Shown here one piece after another: positions 57,601 through 64,000 of a DNA stretch of 64,000 nt. The stretch is from contig JAZAYU010000019.1 in the NCBI GenBank assembly GCA_038501625.1, positions 6,232,709 through 6,296,708 of the forward strand. Reading direction: 5' to 3'. The DNA comes from Corbicula japonica. Lineage: Eukaryota > Mollusca > Bivalvia > Venerida > Cyrenidae. How positions within the stretch are numbered: position 1 is the first letter of the stretch; every line of letters starts with the position of its first letter. The notes beneath the pieces are model-generated. The model made no database searches. It was not told the DNA's origin and saw nothing but the letters and a program-made list of their open reading frames with translations. Position numbers and translations under genes: made by a program.

Positions 57601-60600
57601 TAATTGGTTACAACAGCTGAGATATGATAACATATGCATGTAAATCTGCAAAGTACGCTACACTATCAAGATTGTGTATCTCCCTAATCTCTTCCTGGAA
57701 TCCTGATTGATGATAGTGAAATAAGAACTTTTCATGAACCCACTTGTTTATTATCTTTGATTGAAGCATAGCCAGCCACAAGTAAGTGGGGAGGGTGCCT
57801 TGGAAACACTTTTTCCTACAATTAACTGAACTGGACAAGATCATTGGTTGGGGGATGTACAGGAATTTCAAACACAAATAAAACAAATAGTATCTGAATC
57901 TCATAAATCAGCAGGACTGTAAACCAATAAATATTTTTGACTTATTCATTTTTGCTGTATCAGCTGATGGGACTGAAGTCCGAAAACTGATTTGTGTGAA
58001 TATGTCGGCAGATTTATGAAATTATTTTTTCAAAAATTATGACAACGTGAAAATAAATAATTGCGAATATGTCTGGCCTTGTTAAAATGCGAAAATTTGT
58101 ACTCGCGAATATTTGTAAGTTTACAGTATTTCACAGGTATCAGCAGGTGTATTCAACTTTCAACTTGTTGCCGGCAGATTATCTCTGCGAGTTATCAGAT
58201 TTTCTTTCTGTTCTATTCTAGTGATAGGAATCATGCTTTGCTCGAAATAAATTGACAGTAAATACATTCTGCTGGCAGACTTCTTTTGCTGGAACAATAA
58301 TTGTAACTTCAAAACTATTTTGTACGCCCACCTACAGTCACTGACCTGATTCCCAAAAAGTTAAGTTTGAAGACCAATCTTCAGCATCTGATTGGCTGAA
58401 ATGGCAACTGGTTGCCATTTCAGCCAATCAGGTGCTTAAGATTTGAGTCTGTTCTCCTGTTTCAGTTTTATAATCTTGCCCCCTGGCTGTTTATTATATT
58501 TCAAGGGTTTTTAAAATTTCACAAATTTCAGGCTTGGGTTAAAGCACAATTTCAAACACCATTAAAAAATGCTATGTAGTAATATAATCTATTAAAAAAT
58601 TCAATTTATGCCTGCTGGAATATATTATTTGCATCTTTTGCACAAAAATTTGTCCCCCAGAAAATTAGATGACACAAAAGTACTACATAGGATAAGGCTT
58701 GTATTCCATAGGCAACCAATGCAGATGCAGATCAGTCGGCATATCATGAGCTGTCTGATCAGGATCTACACTGTCTGCATTTAGATTCCTTAAGGTAGAT
58801 GGACACGTTGGTGACGTTAAAAGGGCGAAAATGGACTATCTCTTAGATTTCAATGAAATTTATACCAAAGATAGTTCAAATCATTCACTTTTTGGAAATT
58901 ATATTTTTGATGTCAGTTTATGGCGTCTTCAGGGGATAACAAGCGCCACCTGGCGGTCACTAATTTTTATGCGATTTTTGCCGTTAACGGCTTGTAAACA
59001 AATTCAAAAACATTTTTTCTTGTTGTTTTATATACATAATTACAATAAAATATAAATCCAACAGAATGATTATAATAAAAATGGATAATCTTGCTTTGTT
59101 TTCGTTTAATTGAATCACATAAAAATTAGCGACCGCCAGGTGGCGCTTGTTATCCCCTGAAGACGCCATAAACCGACATCAAAAATATAATTTCCAAAAA
59201 GTGAATGATTTGAACTATCTTTGGTATAAATTTCATTAAAATCTAAGATATAGTCCATTTTCGCCCTTCTAAGTTATCTGACCAAAAAGGAAAATAGTGA
59301 AGATCCAGATCAGATCCAGATTAGATGACACAGCTATGCTAGATGATCAAGATCTACACTCACACATGTGATAAAAGATGTATCCATGAAGCATGGGGTT
59401 AACGAATAAATTCAAATAGGGTTAACAAATAAACTCAACCTTGTCTTCAAATAGAAGACACCATATGTTTATTTCTATGTCTATTACTTTTGCACAGCCA
59501 TTAAATGTTGACACAATTTAACTTGCACTGGCTGGTAATTTTTTTATCTTTTCGGTCATTTTTGATCTTTGTTGTAATTTCAACAACTTAATTGAAATGA
59601 GTCTCTCTTGATTTTATTTTGGACACATTTTACAAGTGTTTTAACTTGTCCTAAATATCCCAACTTTATCTGGCTTATAACTAAATTATTATCTATCGGT
59701 AAACATAAAAAAGTTGACATGAGTAGAGTAAAATTCAGCTAACATAGCAACATGATCAAGAGTCAAACATTCTTGTTTCGGCATAGGATGAACATCTGTA
59801 GGCGTACACTTGAGTCTCAACAAGCTTCTTATTTACTTTGATATTCAGCACATATATTTAAGAGCAAAAAGTTTGAAAAAAGTGGAACGCCCATTTTAAT
59901 TTTTGATCATCAACATCTTTAACCCTTTGCTCTATAAAAAACAAGTTATGTAACATGTGCCACAAGAGTAGATCCAGATCAGCTGGTGCATCCATTCCAT
60001 CTGATCTGGATCTGTAGCTGATTCTTCTGAAAAGACCTATTGAATATAACAGCACGATGTGCTGGTAATCTATGCCTTCTGATCTGGATCTACACTTGTT
60101 GCACATGCAATAAAATGTTGATATAAGGAGGAAACAGATAGCTGAACAATTGTCTTTAGTATTTCATACCAATGAGTTGATAACAGAGAATAATTGCAAG
60201 TTAAGCATATTTCTGATGTTTCATGGAGTATAATGAGAGAAAATTGTTCATGATGTCTATACCTCAAGGGAGTTAACAACAATAAATAGCATAATGAGTA
60301 TATTACCAATCATCATTTACGATCTTCCACATTCTATTTATGCAAGTTGTGGGGTTCAAGCGAGAAGGTTCTATCTGCTCTTTTATTTAACCCTTTCCTC
60401 CATAAATATGTATTTTTATGCATGTAAGACCAGTGTAGATCCAGATCAGCCCGCACATCCGTGCCATCTCATCAGGGATCTGCACTGGTCGCATTTTGGT
60501 TAGAAATAACCTAATAAATCAAAAAGCGAACAGTGCAGATCCTGATCAGATGGCACGGATGTGCCAGCTGATCTGGATCTACACTGTTTGCCCACACAAT

Positions 60601-63600
60601 AAAGGTTCATCTATGGCGGAAAGGGTTAATATTACTTAGTACCTTTTCATTTTCTTCACTTTATCGTGAGGTGAAAGAGAGAAAATTCTGTTTCTTTATA
60701 TAATATCTAATTGTTTGAATCCTTTATAACCTTTTCATTTTCGCCCCTCGAAACACCATATAGCAAAAATTAAAAAGTTTTCGTCTGTAAAAGATGGTTG
60801 TGAGAGGGCTTGTTAGGTGTGGTTGCTCAAACCCTCTTTGACAGCCAGGGCCCAAGATCATAAAACTAAAACTTTCAATAGAAATATTTAATTTTGAAGG
60901 GTATTTTCTCCAGTAAGTGAAATTATCATTTAATTACCCTAAGACTCCCCCAAACAAACCACCTTTCTGGAAATCTTGCATCCAACCCTGTCTGTAACAT
61001 ACATTTGTCTGTACCAGAAAAGATACTTTAGACAAACGTCATTCAAGACATGGAGGCATGATTACAATATCATCAAGAAACCACCTGTTTCTAGCAGCTA
61101 CATGTTCCGCTTCTTTGGATTTTACCAGATTTTTACACAAATTTTTATCAAATATTATTTACAGACGAACAAGTTATGATTCTGCATTTGTTTCACAACG
61201 TGCAATCTGAACAGGGTCAAGGCAGTTCCCTGTCCTACTGAACTTGATGGTAAGACCCAACCCAGACACAAAATGATCAATGACAAATATTGTACAGAAT
61301 GTCTGGTTGTTAAGGAGGGGTTTCACTTACACCAGAAATGCAAGGGTCAAAATGATGCACCAATGCAGTTATCTGAAGGTTCAACAGTTTACCTTTTTCA
61401 TTGATAATTATATTATGATGGAATTTGACCCTTGGGTTGGAATTCTGAAGAATCAAAATGAGAATTTCTCCGATTTTAAGGGTCAAAACCCTGTTTCAAG
61501 GGTCAAATGGAACCCCTGGTAAAGATTTCAGTATTACCTTGCTTTCTCTAGGTCCGAGGTGAATTTCGGACTGTACACGAGATGCCATATTAAGTCTCGG
61601 AAAGTTGCATGATCTGTCTGGGATACCTGAAAAAATACAATCCTAGAGATAGCAGGAATCAATACACCTCTAAATATAGTCGTGTAACAATGGACACTTC
61701 TACAAGCAATATGACGTCACGAAAGCCTGGCCTGAAAAAACACTTTCAGATACAGTCATGACCAGAGTTGTACCTCAACACAATAAAATTCACAAATAAC
61801 TGGTCCTAAAATGGATTATATTAGTAAGAAAAAGATTGGCACAAATTCACTCCAGTTTAGTCATTAATAGACATAACACAGCAGTTAAGCAATAATATTA
61901 ACCCTTTCCTGTACAGAAACACCTTTATTGCTAGGGCGACAGTTTAGATCCTGATCAGACAGCACATCCATGCCGTCTGATCAGGATCTAAACTGTTCGC
62001 TTTTTGATTCATTAGGTTATTTCTGACCAAAATGCGACCAGTGCAGATCCTGATCAGACGGCACGGATGTGCCGGCTGATCTGGATCTACACTGGTCGCA
62101 CATGCGTAAAAATGCGTATATATGGAGGAAAGGGTTAATAACCAGATCTGAGACATTAAAGTATTCAACCCTGAACTGTTAATCGGCAGCTTTAAACATT
62201 TTTAAGAAGAACAGTACACTCATAAATCAGCACAGATACAGTAGCAGACAGAGATGGATGAAGGCAACTTTCTCTGGTCCAAATCCTCAATTATCCCAGC
62301 AGGGTAAAGACCTAAAATTAGACTTGCTACAATAACATAATCAATTAAACTAACTCTGGTCTTGAAATTCTCTTTAAGCTTTTACTCAGTGGGATATGGT
62401 TAATATCACAAGGGCAAAGATCAAGATCTAGATGAGCTGGCAAATCTGTGCTGTCTGATCAGGATTTACACTAGTCACTTTTTATTCATTTGGTTATTTC
62501 TGCCAAAGACAGCTTGGATGTGCGGGCTGATCAGGATCTTCACTGTTTACACACGAGATAAAACCATATAAATGGTTAAAAGGGTTAAACAAATTTTCCA
62601 ACTACATTCAATGTATTTTCGAAAATTTGAAAACAAGAAATGCTGATCATGTAGATTTGTAGGAACAGGTAAGTGATTTCTGCCTCTATCAGATTCGCTG
62701 ATACTATTAAAGTCAGCAGGGGCAGACTTCAGTGAACATCAATAAAACCAACAGGGATAGAATTCAATGAAGAGTCATTCAATGATAACAGCTTACACAT
62801 CAATAACAGCAAACATGTACTTTTAATACCCTAAACTGTCAAAAGTTAACTAGACTGTAACCAAACATTATGATAGTTCACTGATTCAACAAGCCACAAG
62901 TCAACATACTGAGATTTCTTGTCAAACATTCATCTTGACCTTATACTGGGTAATAAACCACCATTGATGAGAAAACAAGAAGCGCCGCAATGCGACGAAA
63001 CCAGGTTTTCAAAGACGAAGTATAGACATCTGAGTTGCATTTTGATATAAGCTAGGTCACAGCAAACTAAAGTTATTACACAGAAACTGATTTTCTATTT
63101 TAACAACAGTGACCTTGACGTTGATCACAGACACCTTAGTAGCAACCACAAGCTGTCTCTTGATATAAGCTACCCATTCGCCGAGTTTGGTGTCAATAGG
63201 CCAAAGCAAACTCAAGTTATTGCGTGGAAACTAAATTTCTATTTATAGTAACAGTGACCTAGACCTTGACCACAGACATCTGGGTAGCAATCCAAAGCTG
63301 CCTCTTGATGAAAGCTACTTATATACCAAGTCTGGTGTCAATAGGCCACAAAAAACTGAAGTTATTGAGCAGAAACTGAGTTTCTATTTAAAGCAACAGT
63401 AACCTTGACCTTGATCACAGACATCTGGGTAGCAATCCCAAGCTGACTAGATGTAAGCTACCCACCCACCAAGTTTGCTGTCAATAGGCCAAAGCAAACT
63501 CAAGTTATTGAGTGGAAACCAAAAGAATTAGATTTTTTATAAGACGAGAAAATTTACAGGTAATTAGCCTCTTTAGTCATGATTGTCCGTTTCTTTATTA

Positions 63601-63946
63601 ATAGTTGAATTTCACTGTTTCTTATTCCTCTTAGTTAGTGTAATTTATTAGACCACATTTTCCCAGTTCCAAAGGTGGTCTTAACAGCAGAGTATCACAG
63701 CTCATGTAGAAGAAATGACACTTACAATAATAGCATTGACTTTTCAGAAATGTTTTTTAAAGGGAAAAACCTCGACTTATGGATGAGTATATACGGTACA
63801 CTTACAACAATGGCATGGTTGTCTACAAAAGTGAACTGTGTTACGTCTCTGTAGATATCAAACTTGCGGTAGCGGGACCTCACGGCAGGTGGTAGCTTGC
63901 GACCCTGGTTCACATTCTGTGGCTGGAAGTTGGGTGGGGCTTGCAT
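45400..63946 (-). CDS. Second hillarin/KY-like module, partial (six exons, at least 504 residues)
   Basis: Six minus-strand exons (63,806-63,946; 61,538-61,626; 52,902-53,042; 48,300-48,492; 46,561-47,229; 45,400-45,678) join in phase. Counting from the ATG at 63,946, the core spans about 48-225, with HSWNAVY (His155) and WYLVDSHW (Asp170), and Lys112 at the expected nucleophile site (KKGTYARIF). Residues 225-504 carry two beta-sandwich repeats (KAGSFYLTIFAQ, KGEYGLEIYGNDP, SNWGPGIP). It is clearly paralogous to the 19-38 kb gene but lacks a visible counterpart of that gene's last ~180 residues. The last exon ends at CAG|gtaacg in phase 0, so the transcript continues; the only phase-compatible exon I see is 34,399-34,485. 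The 5' end is uncertain: the ATG at 63,946 has an in-frame TGA 27 nt upstream, but two acceptor-like sites sit just before it, and more exons probably lie beyond the window. Confidence 0.8.
45741..45987. mobile_element. Diverged TTAA palindromic MITE
   Basis: TTAACCCTTTACTGC to ggagtaaagggttaa; ends intact, centre strongly diverged. Confidence 0.75.
46561..47229 (-). CDS. Upstream-module exon e, large fused exon
   Basis: 669 nt (223 codons), acceptor tttctag|GTGTAT and donor ATGAAG|gtaagt. Covers what the other module encodes in the end of exon 7, exons 8, 9 and 10 and the start of exon 11, without introns. Contains FFKCGMFFISHQKGVV, KAGSFYLTIFAQ and SNWGPGIPLDQLGL. Confidence 0.92.
47297..47852. 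mobile_element. 556-bp MITE with ccccagttacacag ends
   Basis: ccccagttacacag and ctgtgtaactgggg form a perfect 14-bp terminal inverted repeat. The interior is filled with atcggttg/gatcggtgat and accgat motifs in both orientations. No ORF. It lies between exons d and e. Confidence 0.85.
47899..48175. mobile_element. TTAA palindromic MITE remnant split by a CCAAT-hairpin MITE
   Basis: ttaacccttgcgtttatata and gatcagctgtctg on the left, gatcaggattccgcactgta on the right, with the hairpin element at 47,969-48,114 between. Confidence 0.6.
47969..48114. mobile_element. CCAAT-hairpin MITE
   Basis: ggctgaaggttataaagctg to cagttttataaccttgggc with both arms intact, including CCAATCAGATGCTTGAGATT. 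Confidence 0.85.
48300..48492 (-). CDS. Upstream-module exon d (His/Asp motifs)
   Basis: 193 nt, acceptor ctcccag|ATTTGC and donor AATTTG|gtatgt. Encodes FAGLYCTVLTGFAKGLDYRP, HSWNAVYIDENW and YLVDSHWATRY. Confidence 0.9.
48541..49620. mobile_element. 1.08-kb non-autonomous element with cagcgttttttt ends
   Basis: cagcgtttttttcc and ggaaaaaaacgctg are inverted ends. TTTCA is found immediately on both sides, again a 5-bp duplication, matching the size seen for the 39,164-39,506 relative. The interior has no transposase-like ORF that I can recognise. Confidence 0.82.
49776..50030. mobile_element. Diverged TTAA palindromic MITE
   Basis: Core gatccagatcagatagatgt and gatcaggatctaaacttctg blocks with decayed ends. 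Confidence 0.55.
50070..50260. mobile_element. TTAA palindromic MITE, right end missing
   Basis: gatccagatcagccagcaca and gatcctgatcagatggcaag; truncated where the composite element at 50,285 begins. Confidence 0.65.
50526..51295. repeat. Compound microsatellite (TGGTGT/TGT, then TATAG/TAG, then TATGG)
   Basis: A GGTGTTGTTG-type stretch to about 50,720, then mixed tagtatagtaatag pentamer/trimer repeats to about 51,235, then pure TATGG. Long ORFs with YYTI strings on the minus strand come from this and are not genes. Confidence 0.95.
51480..52735. repeat. 165-175-bp tandem array
   Basis: gcaaactttaacctgaaatt recurs near 51,690, 51,854, 52,018, 52,193, 52,368, 52,543 and (diverged) 52,710, with agagttatggttcttggca in each unit. 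The three overlapping ~90-codon minus ORFs sharing TFILIKLWPFFDL are the repeat unit read through, not a gene family. Confidence 0.92.
52902..53042 (-). CDS. Upstream-module exon c
   Basis: 141 nt, acceptor gtttcag|AGCGAT and donor ATGCGG|gtaagt. Encodes AIFRWMTSKNMYNVDFKNIQ and KKGTYARIFETLC; no Cys three before Tyr-Ala. Same length and phase as 26,788-26,928. Confidence 0.88.
53196..53428. mobile_element. Diverged TTAA palindromic MITE
   Basis: gatccagatcagctggcata and gatcaggatctatactgttt blocks. Located about 150 bp upstream (in minus sense) of exon c. Confidence 0.6.
53489..53632. mobile_element. CCAAT-hairpin MITE
   Basis: gcccaaaatcataaaactaa to tgttttatgattcttgggcc, both arms present with some mismatches. 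Confidence 0.82.
54345..54905. mobile_element. 561-bp MITE (copy B, inverted relative to 36,331-36,880)
   Basis: gtttaaagggagatgtgcag and ctgcacatctccctttaac ends. Reverse complement of copy A with high similarity over the full length. Confidence 0.88.
54906..55730. other. AT-rich intron sequence
   Basis: Nothing recognised beyond short AT-rich stretches; a 92-codon minus ORF overlapping the MITE end is not a gene. Confidence 0.4.
55731..55912. mobile_element. CCAAT-hairpin MITE with an internal arm duplication
   Basis: gcccaaggttataaaactga start; ccagtctcaaatctcaag occurs twice in the left arm, followed by the right arm and ctcagctttatacc. Confidence 0.82.
56060..56140. repeat. Direct duplication of 40 bp
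   Basis: tgacagttacaatcaaaacc followed by tcatgtcaattgtgatcaat occurs twice head to tail. Confidence 0.85.
56216..57010. repeat. 40-bp minisatellite
   Basis: Unit aagatgatcatgagtgacag + caaagcaaaaccacaaggcc. Ten or so nearly identical units at about 56,285-56,690 are flanked on both sides by progressively diverged ones. Each unit contains the palindrome TGATCA. It lies in the intron between exons b and c. Confidence 0.93.
57209..57522. mobile_element. 314-bp MITE with 'aatccac' inverted ends
   Basis: gtgacacaacttaccagaat on the left pairs with attctggtaagtcacgtca on the right, with further inverted ggaatccac motifs inside. No ORF. Confidence 0.72.
57523..58350. other. AT-rich intron sequence
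   Basis: A 98-codon minus ORF at 57,608-57,904 has no recognisable family feature or splice context. I see no supportable gene. Confidence 0.4.
58356..58486. mobile_element. CCAAT-hairpin MITE, diverged
   Basis: catctgattggctgaaatgg and its inverse with CAGCCAATCAGGTGCTTAAG. Confidence 0.78.
58690..59402. mobile_element. TTAA palindromic MITE split by a foldback element
   Basis: gatgcagatcagtcggcata and gatcaggatctacactgtct to the left, gatcaagatctacactcaca and catggggttaacg to the right of the insertion centred on 59,045. Confidence 0.65.
58821..59269. mobile_element. Foldback element with ~150-bp arms
   Basis: Left arm 58,821-58,971 and right arm 59,119-59,269 are near-perfect inverted copies (aagggcgaaaatggactatc outermost; gcgccacctggcggtc innermost) around a ~147-bp AT-rich loop. 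Inserted in the TTAA MITE. No coding capacity. Confidence 0.9.
59403..59918. other. AT-rich intron sequence
   Basis: No repeat family or ORF that I can support. Confidence 0.4.
59919..60140. mobile_element. Diverged TTAA palindromic MITE
   Basis: ttaaccctttgctctataaa to aaggaggaaacag; gatccagatcagctggtgca and gatctggatctacacttgtt inside. Confidence 0.65.
60387..60629. mobile_element. TTAA palindromic MITE
   Basis: TTAACCCTTTCCTCC to ggcggaaagggttaa, full-length. Confidence 0.88.
60630..61537. other. Intron downstream of exon b
   Basis: AT-rich, no recognisable gene or element apart from a short remnant of the hairpin MITE terminus (gggcccaagatcataaaact, about 60,848). Confidence 0.45.
61538..61626 (-). 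CDS. Upstream-module exon b
   Basis: 89 nt, acceptor tttttcag|GTATCC and donor AAGCAAG|gtaata. Encodes VSQTDHATFRDLIWHLVYSP and following. Same length and phase as 29,941-30,029. Confidence 0.85.
61898..62138. mobile_element. Well-preserved TTAA palindromic MITE (reverse orientation)
   Basis: TTAACCCTTTCCTGT to ggaggaaagggttaa. Close to the 29,417 and 33,650 copies when reverse-complemented. Confidence 0.9.
62377..62588. mobile_element. Diverged TTAA palindromic MITE
   Basis: gatctagatgagctggcaaa and gatcaggatttacactagtc blocks with a decayed left end and gttaaaagggttaa at the right. Confidence 0.6.
63060..63520. repeat. ~146-bp tandem array, three to four units
   Basis: tttctattttaacaacagtg and variants recur near 63,090, 63,237 and 63,382, each followed by accttgac and by gtcaataggccaaagcaaac. 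Related in style to the 41,940-42,960 array but a different unit. Confidence 0.85.
63806..63946 (-). CDS. Upstream-module exon a (first visible exon)
   Basis: 141 nt coding from ATG to donor ATTGTT|gtaagt. Encodes MQAPPNFQPQNVNQGRKLPP and ends VTQFTFVDNHAIV, matching the end of exon 4 of the other module. Acceptor may be ctgttcag|A at 63,948 or tttgcag further upstream; in the second case the ATG would be the initiator after a 5' UTR. Confidence 0.75.
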
Positions 63947-64000
63947 TCTGAACAGAGGGGCCTCACACTCTCAACCTGCAAACACAAGGTTTAGCATAAT

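Noticed and set aside
57608..57904. 98-codon minus-strand ORF in a large intron
   Set aside because: No splice sites in phase with neighbouring exons, no recognisable motif, and composition like surrounding intron.

Overview
This is a eukaryotic window. It is AT-rich and intron-rich, carries no bacterial-style gene layout, and is packed with short non-autonomous transposons and tandem arrays. Its one recognisable protein-coding locus is a hillarin / kyphoscoliosis-peptidase (KY)-like gene with a transglutaminase-like core. The gene, together with the repeat types (tandem-core elements with GACCTTGACC units followed by GACCGACGGAC-type microsatellites, as in bivalve 'pearl' elements), suggests a bivalve mollusc. 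That identification is an inference.

Layout. (1) About 1-13,960: one continuous array of a 27-bp unit (9 codons) with higher-order periods of 3,640 and 4,447 bp, running off the left edge. Both strands have open frames through it, so its coding status is unresolved. (2) About 13,960-19,015: a short degenerate junction with a hydrophobic N-terminal-like ORF, a 0.96-kb pogo/Tigger-like element, several palindromic MITEs and a 28-bp tandem array. (3) 19,016-38,259, minus strand: a complete 11-exon hillarin/KY-like transcription unit. The exons join in phase to an 845-residue protein with a Pro-rich N-terminus, a transglutaminase-like core, and three to four beta-sandwich repeats. (4) 45,400-63,946, minus strand: six further exons of a second, paralogous hillarin/KY module of at least 504 residues, probably continuing past the right edge. 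Its last visible exon ends in phase 0, and the only compatible exon I can find downstream is exon 2 of the first unit (34,399-34,485). The two may therefore be one long two-module gene with an internal promoter at about 38.3 kb.

Both modules keep the His and Asp of the transglutaminase triad (HSWN and the LID/LVD motif) but have Arg or Lys where the nucleophilic Cys normally sits. Both are therefore predicted to be non-catalytic scaffold proteins, consistent with a cytoskeletal or adhesion role.

Introns and flanks hold about 40 copies of a TTAA-flanked palindromic MITE (ends TTAACCCTTTCC / GGAAAGGGTTAA), about eight copies of a second palindromic MITE whose arms contain CCAATCAGAT, and single or paired copies of at least ten other inverted-repeat elements. 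There are also arrays with units of 28, 36, 40, 91, 145 and 170 bp. Several elements are nested, which gives relative ages and, in two cases, target-site duplications. I found no tRNA, rRNA, CRISPR array or intact transposase.
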